From assembly GCA_963808615.1 (NCBI GenBank), contig CAWEGV010000005.1, forward strand, positions 62,001 to 126,000: a stretch of DNA of 64,000 nt, written 5' to 3'. Below the pieces are notes generated by a model, which did not search any database, was not told where the DNA came from, and was given only the letters and a program-made list of their open reading frames with translations. The DNA is from Palsa-504 sp963808615. Its GTDB lineage: Bacteria; Actinomycetota; Actinomycetes; Streptosporangiales; Streptosporangiaceae. Shown in pieces: positions 16,303 to 23,749 of the stretch (the stretch's first letter is position 1; each line of letters begins with the position of its first letter). The translations under genes and the position numbers were made by a program.

Positions 16303-17221
16303 GCGCGGCCGCGGCCGCGGCCGTGACCGCGGAGGCGGACGTGGACCGCGCCGGGACGCAGATCACCACCGAGCGCGGGCGGACCTTGATCTTCATCACC
16401 TTGACCGCCGGGCGAGCGCCGCCGTCAAGCTCGTACGGGAGCTTTCTGTCGAACCGGATCTTGAACTTCTTGCCCTGAGTGACCTGGACGAACGGCGACT
16501 TCCCGGCTCGGCCGAGGGCGATCCTGCCGAACGTGCGGGCCCACTGGACCGGGTTCTTCGCGGTGACCACGCCGAGCTCGAGGAGCCCGTCGTCCGGCCG
16601 CGCCTGGGGAAAGGCCTCGACACCGGCGAGTATCTTGCCGACGTTTCCCGCCAGCACGCAGGAGATCCGGCCCTTGAAATAGCACCTGCCGTCCACTTCG
16701 ACGGTCGCCTTCACCCGGCGGGCGCCGATGTTCTTGATGCCCGTGTAGAGGTAGGCCGCGCGACCGAGGCGGTTCTTCTTGGCGCGGTCGGCATCGGAGA
16801 TCATCCGGGCATCGAGCCCCGCGCCGGCCATCACCGTGAAGTGCTCGCCGTTCACCGATCCGGTGTCCATCCGGCGGCGGTCCCCGTGCAACCCCGCCCG
16901 TACGGCTCCGGTGAGATCATCGGGGATCTGCAGGTTCATGGCCAGGAGGTTCGCCGTGCCGGCGGGCAGGATCGCCACCGCACTGCCCGTCCCGGCCACC
17001 GCGTCAATGCAGCGCTGGACGGTGCCGTCACCGCCCCAGACGAAGATCAGCTCAGCGCCCCGCGCGGCGGCCCGGCGGGCGTACCTCGGCGCGTGGCGGC
17101 TCTTGGTCACCTCGTACCAGAGCGGGTCGGTCACGCCCTGGGCAGCCAGCACGCGGCGGAGCTCGGGCAAGCCGCCGCCGAGGCTCTTACGGGAGTGTGC
17201 CACTACAGCGATGCTGGGCAT
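16295..17221 (-). CDS. diacylglycerol/lipid kinase family protein (YegS/DagK-like)
   Basis: A 308-residue cytosolic lipid kinase. The catalytic DAGK domain has the glycine-rich 'WGGDGT' (about residue 63) that binds ATP and a following 'LPAGTANLLA' motif. The C-terminal lid domain ends in a poly-Ala run encoded by a GCGGCC repeat at 16305-16322. Start 17221 is chosen because GAAGG is spaced properly and because the family begins at this point; an upstream in-frame ATG at 17275 would overlap the DUF1206 gene. The phosphatase gene follows with an eight-base overlap, suggesting opposing control of a phosphorylated lipid pool. Confidence 0.88.
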   Translation of the reverse strand: MPSIAVVAHSRKSLGGGLPELRRVLAAQGVTDPLWYEVTKSRHAPRYARRAAARGAELIFVWGGDGTVQRCIDAVAGTGSAVAILPAGTANLLAMNLQIPDDLTGAVRAGLHGDRRRMDTGSVNGEHFTVMAGAGLDARMISDADRAKKNRLGRAAYLYTGIKNIGARRVKATVEVDGRCYFKGRISCVLAGNVGKILAGVEAFPQARPDDGLLELGVVTAKNPVQWARTFGRIALGRAGKSPFVQVTQGKKFKIRFDRKLPYELDGGARPAVKVMKIKVRPRSVVICVPARSTSASAVTAAAAAAHV

Positions 17222-17247
17222 GCCTGGCCTTCTTCCGGTCCAGGTGG

Positions 17248-18069
17248 TCAGACTCTCCGCCAGCGGGCCTCGCACAGTCCGTAAATACCGAAGACGGCCA
17301 GGCCGAGCGCGGCCAGGAGCATCAGGAACTCGCCGAGCGGCTGGTCGCGCAGGGTCAGGAGCGCCTTATCGATGCCGCCCGACTCCGACGCCTTGTGGGT
17401 GACCGCGGCGTCGATCACGAGCGCGCCGGCCAGAGCGAAGACCAGGCCGCGGGCGATGGTGCCGACCACGCCGAGGAGTTCGACGGCGCGGCGCGTCTTC
17501 GGGCTCATCTGGGACGTCCGCAGGTATTTCATGAACTTGCGGTGGGCCCCCTGCCCGACCAGGGCCAGGCCGATGATGACGACGATCAGCCCGACGATGC
17601 CGACCAGCCACCGGCCGGCGGGGTGATGCATGGCGCTGGCCGTCAGGTCCTGCTGCTGTTGGGTCTGACTGCGCTGCGAACCGGATATCACCGAGAAGGT
17701 CAGGTAGGCGAATCCGGCGTAGATCACCGCCCGGCCCAGCGACTTGAGCCGCGGGCCGGCGCCGGGCGGCTCACCGGTGACGCCGAATGCGGCTTCGCTC
17801 AGCCGCCACAGGGCGTAGGCCGCGAAACCTATGCCGAGCAGCCAGAGCGAGACCAGACCGTAGGGCTTGCCCGCGAGCATCTGCAGGGCACCCTGCTGGT
17901 CGGCTTCGCGCGCGCTGTGGCCGAGTGCGACCAGGATCGCGACCCAGCCGATCAGTATGTAGATGACGCCTCGTGCTGCCAGGCCCGCCCGGGCCAGCAG
18001 GTGCGCCGCCGGGCTGTCCGAAGCCCGCCTGGTTCTCTGTTTCACGCCCGTGATAGGTGCGGTGTGCAT
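17248..18069 (-). CDS. DUF1206 family membrane protein
   Basis: A 273-residue integral membrane protein with six hydrophobic helices in three repeats of the DUF1206 unit (about 22-95, 115-185 and 200-270). Function is unknown; the family is common in stress regulons of actinomycetes. It is the first gene of a DUF1206-lipid kinase-PAP2 operon. A GTTT-N15-AGGTAG element is so close to the ATG that the transcript would have a leader of only a few bases or none. Confidence 0.88.
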   Translation of the reverse strand: MHTAPITGVKQRTRRASDSPAAHLLARAGLAARGVIYILIGWVAILVALGHSAREADQQGALQMLAGKPYGLVSLWLLGIGFAAYALWRLSEAAFGVTGEPPGAGPRLKSLGRAVIYAGFAYLTFSVISGSQRSQTQQQQDLTASAMHHPAGRWLVGIVGLIVVIIGLALVGQGAHRKFMKYLRTSQMSPKTRRAVELLGVVGTIARGLVFALAGALVIDAAVTHKASESGGIDKALLTLRDQPLGEFLMLLAALGLAVFGIYGLCEARWRRV

Positions 18070-18077
18070 ACCCGTGT

Positions 18078-18102
18078 CTACCTCGAGGGAACGCCGGCAA
18101 AC
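18078..18102 (-). promoter_or_regulatory. SigB-type promoter variant (AGGTAG) of the DUF1206-lipid operon
   Basis: Minus strand GTTT-N15-AGGTAG. The -10 ends nine bases before the start codon, implying a leaderless or near-leaderless mRNA. Confidence 0.5.
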
Positions 18103-18144
18103 CTGCGGGAACAGCGCCGGCTCGCCCGGCCACGGCCAGCTGAG

Positions 18145-19653
18145 CTACCAGGTGCCCCACCGGAGGCTGGGCTCGGGCAGCGAAGGGGGCTCCAGGAAGG
18201 CGGGAGCACTGGTGAGGTCCAGCGCATCTAGTGGCGTGCCGGCCGCGGCGTCCCGGGCGGTCAGCGCGGGTAGGTTCCATTTCTCCTCGACGAGCTTGAG
18301 CACCGAGGTGTGGTCGAGAACCTCCGAGCAGACGTAGCCGGGCCGCGCGTACGGTGACACGATCACGGCGGGAACCCGGAAGCCGTACCTGTCATACCGG
18401 TGCGGTCCCTTGTTCAGGTTCTCTTTGGTCTTGACCAGGCCCGGCAGGAACGGTTCGAGAAGCGCTCCCAGCCTGCTCTGCTTGTCTATCGCGCTCCGTC
18501 CCTCGACGTTGTCGGGCGGAGTCGCCGCAGGCGGCGGCACGTGGTCGTAGTATCCGCCGTGCTCGTCATAGACCCAGATCAGCAAGGTGTGCGGCCAGCC
18601 AGGGCCGTGCAGGACCCGGTTGATCACCTCGGCGGCGAAGCTCTCGCCCTTCCTGATGTCCTGCGGGTTCTCCTCGGAATAGACATCGAAGTCCGGGTCC
18701 ACGATGCTGAAGGCCGGCAGCGTGCCATGGGCGGCGTCGGCGAAGAACTCGTCGATGCCCCGGACATGCTGCATGTACCGGCCGATTCCGAGCGGGAAGA
18801 CGTCGGCGGTGAACTGGATGTCCTTCTGAGCGTCGTGGGTCACGGGCCGAAAGGCCCGTCCCGCGGACCTCAGACGGCGCCGGATCATCTTGCGCCGGTG
18901 CCGGCCGTAGTGCCGCCACCTGGACCGTTCGCGGGCCACGGGGTGATAGTTGGCCCATGAGATTCCGTGCTCGGTCAGCAAGTCGAAGATCGTCCCGGCG
19001 GGGGGATAGTCGAGCAGGTCATAGGGCGAATCATCGATGAGGCCGTGCGCGGTGCCCGCGATGAGAAAGCGGCGGTTGGGGAAGGTGGGACCCAGGCACG
19101 AACTAAACCAGTGATCGGCCAGCGGGAAGGTCCGGGCCAGCCCGTAGTAGAACGGCAGGTCCTTCTCTGACCAGTAGCCCATGGGTGTGGCGGCGGCCTC
19201 GGCGGCGGTATCAACCTCTGGGCCGGTACCGGTTTCGGCCTCTGATTGCACCGTCTGCGCGCTGGTTACGAACCCGTCGCACTGCCCTTCCCCCCACTGA
19301 AGGTGGCTCGCATGCCAGCTCTGTGACGGTATTCCGCGGCGCTGGACAGGGGAAGGCAGCGGGAAGGCGCGGATGATCTCGCCGCCTGCCCCGTGATTGG
19401 ACACGGCGGGCCTGCCGCCGGGTCCCCGCGGGAAACCCTCGCCCCGGCCTCGCAGCATGCCGAAGTAGTTGTCGTAAGAGTGGTTCTCCATCATCAGCAC
19501 CACGATGTGCCTGACGTGCGGAAGCAGATCCGTCCCGGCGGGCAGGGTGGCTCGGGGACGCGTGCCGTGCCTGGCGGTCTCGCGGCGCCGGGACCTGCGC
19601 CTCATCTCGTGATGTTCGAGCACGTGCCACACGTCTGGCTCACCAGTTCTCAT
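18145..19653 (-). CDS. phosphoesterase (phospholipase C / acid phosphatase AcpA family)
   Basis: A 502-residue member of the phosphoesterase family that includes bacterial phospholipases C and AcpA. The N-terminal 'MMENHSYDNYFG' (about residues 54-65) carries the metal-binding Glu/Asn and the nucleophile region. 'DEHGGYYDHV' (about 360) and 'YARPGYV' (about 445) complete the core. No signal peptide or TAT motif is seen; the first 40 residues are Arg/His-rich. That is odd for a family that is usually secreted, so it may be cytoplasmic or use an unrecognised start. It diverges from the DUF4235 gene at 19757. Confidence 0.85.
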   Translation of the reverse strand: MRTGEPDVWHVLEHHEMRRRSRRRETARHGTRPRATLPAGTDLLPHVRHIVVLMMENHSYDNYFGMLRGRGEGFPRGPGGRPAVSNHGAGGEIIRAFPLPSPVQRRGIPSQSWHASHLQWGEGQCDGFVTSAQTVQSEAETGTGPEVDTAAEAAATPMGYWSEKDLPFYYGLARTFPLADHWFSSCLGPTFPNRRFLIAGTAHGLIDDSPYDLLDYPPAGTIFDLLTEHGISWANYHPVARERSRWRHYGRHRRKMIRRRLRSAGRAFRPVTHDAQKDIQFTADVFPLGIGRYMQHVRGIDEFFADAAHGTLPAFSIVDPDFDVYSEENPQDIRKGESFAAEVINRVLHGPGWPHTLLIWVYDEHGGYYDHVPPPAATPPDNVEGRSAIDKQSRLGALLEPFLPGLVKTKENLNKGPHRYDRYGFRVPAVIVSPYARPGYVCSEVLDHTSVLKLVEEKWNLPALTARDAAAGTPLDALDLTSAPAFLEPPSLPEPSLRWGTW

Positions 19654-19702
19654 CGCGGGAACCTGCGATCGCGTTCCGTTCCCGGCTGCCCGGACGGGTG
19701 AG

Positions 19703-19727
19703 GGCTAAACACCTGCGGGCCGGGTAG
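19703..19727 (+). promoter_or_regulatory. SigB-type promoter, DUF4235 gene
   Basis: GGCT-N15-GGGTAG, ending 29 bases before the ATG at 19757. Confidence 0.6.
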
Positions 19728-19756
19728 TGCTTGCTGACCGTCAGGTGGAGGAAGCC

Positions 19757-20068
19757 ATGATCAAGGTGCTGTACAAGCTGGTGGGGATGCTGACCGGCCT
19801 AGTGGCCGGAGCGCTGGCCGGGACCATATTCAAGGGAGTGTGGAAGATCGCCGCGCACGAAGACGAGGCGCCCAAGGCAACTGATGCCCGGCGCGGCTGG
19901 CGGGAGGTGCTGGCCGCCGCCGCCCTGCAGGGCGCGATCTTCGCCATGATCCGGGCCGTCGCCGACCGCGGCACCGCCGAGGGCACCCGCAAGCTGACCG
20001 GCGTCTGGCCAGGCGAGGACGGCCAGGAAGAGACCGGCGAGGGCCGCTCGCCACACGCTGCTTCTTGA
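19757..20068 (+). CDS. DUF4235 domain protein
   Basis: A 103-residue protein. DUF4235 is recognised by the N-terminal glycine-rich transmembrane helix ('GMLTGLVAGALAGTIFKGVWK'-type arrangement, about residues 7-26) and the later 'LQGAIFAMIRAVADRG' helix (about 55-70). Probable small membrane protein of unknown function. Start 19757 follows GAGGAAG. It has its own SigB-type promoter. Confidence 0.85.
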   Translation: MIKVLYKLVGMLTGLVAGALAGTIFKGVWKIAAHEDEAPKATDARRGWREVLAAAALQGAIFAMIRAVADRGTAEGTRKLTGVWPGEDGQEETGEGRSPHAAS

Positions 20069-20284
20069 TATATCCCGAACGATCCATGGTGCCCGGGCCC
20101 GCCGCCATGCTCGCACTCCGGCGCGAGCGCGCCTCCAGCCGCACGCGGTGATGACGGTCTTCTTACGGCGCAGGCGCCGCGCCGCGCCGCGGCCGCTTGC
20201 GGCGGAACAATCGGTCACATCCCGTTCGCCTGCGTTCACGCGCGGCATCCGGGACTGGTGTGGCTACTGAAAGGCTTGGGCATC

Positions 20285-21016
20285 ATGGCGGGACGGACGG
20301 CCAGTTCCCTGACGGCGGGCAGGCGCCGTGCCGACGTCGGCGCGGTCCGGCTCAGCCAGCGCGATATCGACGGGCTGCTGCTGGCCGGGGAGCACTACGG
20401 TGCCCCGCTGGACCTGCTCGGCGCAGGACTGAGCGTCCAGGCGGACCGGATGCCGGCGATCGCGGCCCGGTGGCGGCGCACCGGGTACGTGGCCACCGGC
20501 CGGCTCGGACCCGGCCCGGCCTGGTGCTGGCTGACCAGGGACGGGATGGCCGCCACCGGGCTCGGCTTCCCCACCGTCCGGCCGGCGTTGGGACGGCTGG
20601 CGCACATCCGCGCCGTTCTCGCGGCCCGGCTGTGGCTGGCGGCCAGCCCGGCCTGGGCCGACGGGCAGGCGTGGTGGCAGTCCGAGCGACGGCTGCGCGC
20701 CGCCCGGCCCGCGGCCGGGTGTGACGGGCACGTTCCGGACGCCGAGGTCCACTGGCCCAGCATTCCCGGCACCCGGTACGCCGGGCAAATCTGGGCTATC
20801 GAGGTCGAGCTGACCCCCAAGCCCATTACACGTACCAACCGGATCCTGGGCGGCCTGCTGTCCTCGGTGCGGTACGCCCACGTGATCTACCTGACGGCCC
20901 CCGCCGCCCGGTCCGTGGTGGCCCGCGCCGCGGCCTTGGTCCCGGCCGCGGAGCAGCCCAGAGTGGTGGTGCGGGACCTGCCCGGCTCCGCGTTCGCGCC
21001 GGAGCCGCCACGGTGA
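20285..21016 (+). CDS. replication-relaxation-like protein (winged helix plus nuclease-like fold)
   Basis: A 243-residue protein. The N-terminal half (about 15-100) looks like a winged helix that ends in a beta-hairpin. The C-terminal half has a 'DGHVPDAEVHW...WAIEVELTPK' arrangement (D-x(n)-E-x-E), which resembles the restriction-endonuclease-like fold of the 'replication-relaxation' family of mobile elements. DNA binding or nicking is possible but inferred. ATG 20285 is the most likely start; GTG/ATG choices nearby lack a strong ribosome site. Its stop overlaps the GTG of the ATPase gene (GTGA), and the pattern repeats at the next gene, so the three form one coupled unit. Confidence 0.7.
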   Translation: MAGRTASSLTAGRRRADVGAVRLSQRDIDGLLLAGEHYGAPLDLLGAGLSVQADRMPAIAARWRRTGYVATGRLGPGPAWCWLTRDGMAATGLGFPTVRPALGRLAHIRAVLAARLWLAASPAWADGQAWWQSERRLRAARPAAGCDGHVPDAEVHWPSIPGTRYAGQIWAIEVELTPKPITRTNRILGGLLSSVRYAHVIYLTAPAARSVVARAAALVPAAEQPRVVVRDLPGSAFAPEPPR

Positions 21017-22926
21017 GCGTCTGGTCGTGGCTCAAGCTGACCGTGTGCCTATGGCTGCTCGGCAAGACGGCCAGGCTAGCCGGGTGGCTGCTGGCGATCG
21101 TGGTGGTGATCGCGGCCTGGCCGCTGACCCTGGTCACCCTGGCCGGGTATAGCGCGGCGTGGTGGCGGGGCTGGCCGCCGGCCCGGCTGCGCCAGGCGGC
21201 CGCGGTGTCGCTGGTCATGCCGGTGGCCTGGGCGGCTGATGCGGCGCTCCGCGCGGATCAGCTGCGGGCGGCCACGATGGCTCCGGCCCGGGCCTGGGAG
21301 CATGGCTGGCCGGACCCGGCCGCGGTGTCCGCGGCCCGCGAGTTCGTGCTGCTGGCCCCGGCCACGGTCCCGGCCGGGCTCGCCCTGGCGGCCGCGGTGT
21401 GGGCGTGGCGGAACTACGCGATCACGACCGGCCTGGGCGGCATCACCGCCTCGGCACCGATCATCTTCGACCGCAGGCAGTGGCGGCGGCAGGTCCGCAC
21501 GGCCAAGGGCATGACCGGCGCGCCCGGCGCAGTCCCGCTACTCGGTCGGGGCGGGAAGATCCCGGTCGGCGGCACCATCCGCGCCATCGGCCACCGCTGG
21601 CACCCCGTCTTCGCCCTCCCGGCGGGGGCGTGCGCCCGGCACATGGTCATCGTCGGCGCCACCGGCACCGGGAAGACGAACCTGATGATCCGGCTGTGGG
21701 CGGGCTGGTTCACCGCGGCCCTGGATGCCGCGCGGGCCGGGCGGGGGAACCGGCCGCTGCTGGTCGTGCTGGACTGCAAGGGCGGCCGGGACGCCCGGGT
21801 CAAGGCTGACCGCACCAGGCGGCTGCTGTACGGCGCCGGCGCGCGCCAGGTCGCCATCTGGCCGGACGAGGCCCGGCTCTGCCTGTGGGACCTGCCAGCC
21901 GGTGACCTGGCGGTGCTGCTGTATCAGATGATCGAATCCGGTACCGGCGCGGCCGCCTACTACGCCGATGTCCTGCAGGCCGCGCTGACCCTGGCGGTCA
22001 CCGCGCCGTGCGGCCCGCCGGTGAACACGTCCGGGTTCCTGGACCGGCTCGACGCCAGATGGCTGCAGCACGCCTGGGGGGACGGCCGCCATCCCGGGGA
22101 GCTGGCCCGGGCCCAGGCCGCGGCCCGGCATCTGCCCGATATCCAGCTCCGCTACGCCACGCTGCTCGGCCGGCTGGGGTCGGCCCTAGACGGCCCGGGT
22201 ACCTTGGCCGACGCGGACGCCTGGTACTTCATCCTGGAAGGCACCAGGGAGCGGTCGGTGGCCGAGACGCAGGCCATGGCCATCACCGAACTGGCCGCCC
22301 ACGCCGCCACCAGCCCTTACGGAGAGCCGCGGGCGATGCTGCTGGCCGCCGACGACTACTCCGCCGTGTCCGGGCGGGTGCCGCTGTCCAACCTGTACGA
22401 GCGGGGCCGGTCCCTGGGTATCGGGCTACAGGTATCGGCGCAGTCCTGGCAGGGGTTGGGCCGGGACGAGGACGAACGATACCGGATCGCGGCCACCGCC
22501 GACGGCGGCGTCTTCGTCCTGCGCACTCCTCACCCGGAGCCGCTGACCGGCCTGGCCGGGAAACACCGCGTGCTGGAGACCGCGCACAGGCTCATCGGCA
22601 ACGCGTGGGCCGATGAAGGCACCACCCGCGAACGGCGGACCTGGACCGCCGACCCTGACCTGATCCGCCGCCTGGACGTGGGCCAGACCTGCTACATCCA
22701 CCGCGGCGCGGCCACGTTCGTCCAGGTCGCCAGGCCCAAGCCCTCCCCGCTGAGCCTGCTTCCGCCGCCCTCGCCCGGGCCGCCCACCGTCCAGCTGCCC
22801 GCCCCCCGTCACGAGCCCGCACACGCGGGGGACACCCCCGCGGACCCCCGGAAACCCGCACACGCGGGGGACACCCCCGCGAGGCTGGATCTGGATGACC
22901 TCTTCGGCCCCGGAGCGGCCAGGTGA
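21013..22926 (+). CDS. membrane-anchored TraD/FtsK-like ATPase
   Basis: A 637-residue protein. Three or four transmembrane helices occupy residues 10-45, 50-75 and 115-135. A P-loop ATPase domain follows with Walker A GATGTGKT (215-222) and Walker B ending at D254. A later 'ILEGTRERSVAETQAMAITEL' type helix and an arginine-finger-like 'YERGRSLGIGLQVSAQSWQ' region match conjugative coupling proteins and TraB/FtsK pumps. The C-terminal ~60 residues are Pro-rich and contain a duplicated PAHAGDTPA peptide (DNA repeats at 22816 and 22855). It is coupled on both sides by GTGA overlaps. A role in moving DNA or protein across a membrane is likely; the relaxase and other transfer genes are absent from the window. 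Confidence 0.8.
   Translation: MSVWSWLKLTVCLWLLGKTARLAGWLLAIVVVIAAWPLTLVTLAGYSAAWWRGWPPARLRQAAAVSLVMPVAWAADAALRADQLRAATMAPARAWEHGWPDPAAVSAAREFVLLAPATVPAGLALAAAVWAWRNYAITTGLGGITASAPIIFDRRQWRRQVRTAKGMTGAPGAVPLLGRGGKIPVGGTIRAIGHRWHPVFALPAGACARHMVIVGATGTGKTNLMIRLWAGWFTAALDAARAGRGNRPLLVVLDCKGGRDARVKADRTRRLLYGAGARQVAIWPDEARLCLWDLPAGDLAVLLYQMIESGTGAAAYYADVLQAALTLAVTAPCGPPVNTSGFLDRLDARWLQHAWGDGRHPGELARAQAAARHLPDIQLRYATLLGRLGSALDGPGTLADADAWYFILEGTRERSVAETQAMAITELAAHAATSPYGEPRAMLLAADDYSAVSGRVPLSNLYERGRSLGIGLQVSAQSWQGLGRDEDERYRIAATADGGVFVLRTPHPEPLTGLAGKHRVLETAHRLIGNAWADEGTTRERRTWTADPDLIRRLDVGQTCYIHRGAATFVQVARPKPSPLSLLPPPSPGPPTVQLPAPRHEPAHAGDTPADPRKPAHAGDTPARLDLDDLFGPGAAR
22816..22881 (+). repeat. 27-bp direct repeat with an internal hairpin, inside the ATPase tail
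   Basis: Two perfect 27-base copies start at 22816 and 22855 (period 39). Each contains CCCGC-ACAC-GCGGG and then a GGGGG...CCCCC arm, so each can fold. They encode the repeated peptide PAHAGDTPA in frame. The hairpin core looks like type I-E CRISPR repeats of actinomycetes, but there is no array. Confidence 0.85.
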
Positions 22927-23420
22927 ACCCGTTCATCGCGCTCGGCTTGCCCGAAGGACCCGACCTGACCGACGAGGAGGTCCGGGCGGCCTGGCGCGCG
23001 ATTGCCGCCGCCACCCACCCCGACCGGGCCGACGGCGGGGACCCGGCCCGGTACGCACAGGCCTCTGCGGCCTACGCCGAGCTGCGCACGCCCTGGGGTC
23101 GCAGCGAGGCCTACGCCGACCTCCTCGAGCAAGCCCGCCAAGGGCCGGACACCGTGCCGCTGCCTGTCGTGGTCGCCGCGGCCCAGCCGCCGGGGTCCTG
23201 GCCGGGTCATCCGCTCGCCGCGCTGGGCCAGCTCCCGTCCCGGGTCCGGCGCGGCCGCCCGCTGCGCCTGCTCGGCCGGGCCTTCATCGCCGCCGCGCTG
23301 TCCCTGGCCGTGCTGGCGCTGGTCCCGGGCCAGCCCGCTGCCCCAGCCGGCATCACCGGGCTGATCATCTGGCTCGTGCTGACCGGGCGTCGGGACCTGG
23401 CGCCGCCGCCGGAACGCTGA
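22923..23420 (+). CDS. J-domain (DnaJ-like) protein with two membrane helices
   Basis: A 165-residue protein. An N-terminal J domain (about 5-65) carries the HPD tripeptide at residues 32-34, the signature needed to stimulate Hsp70 ATPase. Two hydrophobic helices (about 120-140 and 142-158) suggest membrane anchoring. The zinc-finger and C-terminal substrate domains of DnaJ are missing. The GTG start overlaps the stop of the TraD-like ATPase gene. A membrane J protein next to a membrane ATPase suggests chaperone-assisted assembly or substrate unfolding for that machine (inferred). Confidence 0.8.
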   Translation: MNPFIALGLPEGPDLTDEEVRAAWRAIAAATHPDRADGGDPARYAQASAAYAELRTPWGRSEAYADLLEQARQGPDTVPLPVVVAAAQPPGSWPGHPLAALGQLPSRVRRGRPLRLLGRAFIAAALSLAVLALVPGQPAAPAGITGLIIWLVLTGRRDLAPPPER

Positions 23421-23493
23421 GGCCCCGAGGCGGCTGGTGACGCTGCCCGTTCAGTCCCTGGCTGCGGCCAGGATGATCTCGGCTGGACCCGGT

Positions 23494-23518
23494 GTTTCCC
23501 GCCGCGTTTCAGGGGAAG
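23494..23518 (+). promoter_or_regulatory. possible SigB-type promoter (GGGAAG variant)
   Basis: GTTT-N15-GGGAAG, 54 bases before the first candidate start of the 51-residue membrane protein. The same variant occurs at 40826. Confidence 0.35.
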
Positions 23519-23583
23519 ACGCACGCCGTGAAAACTGCAGCGGCTGACAAGCAGCTGCTGGTCATGCCCGAATGGAGCCTGAA

Positions 23584-23739
23584 GTGATCATCATCGGAAT
23601 CATCCTGCTGATTATCGGCTTCCTGACGAAGATCGCGATCGTCTGGACGCTCGGCATCATCGCGCTGGTGGTCGGCCTCATCCTGCTGCTGCTCGGCGCG
23701 CTGGGCCACGCGGTCGGCCCGCGCCGACACTACTGGTGA
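23584..23739 (+). CDS. small membrane protein (DUF6131-like)
   Basis: A 51-residue protein made of two hydrophobic helices separated by a short loop, ending in a basic/aromatic tail (GPRRHYW). This is the pattern of the small actinobacterial DUF6131 proteins. The start is GTG 23584 with GGAG about eight bases upstream; an in-frame ATG at 23572 would add MEPE. Function unknown, probably a stress-induced membrane peptide. Confidence 0.7.
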   Translation: MIIIGIILLIIGFLTKIAIVWTLGIIALVVGLILLLLGALGHAVGPRRHYW

Positions 23740-23749
23740 CCCGCGCCAG

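Noticed and set aside
22816..22881. CRISPR array
   Set aside because: Only two copies, a 12-base spacer, in-frame coding and no cas genes in the window.
20285..23420. Complete integrative conjugative element
   Set aside because: No integrase, relaxase, excisionase, tRNA or direct repeats flanking the trio were seen.
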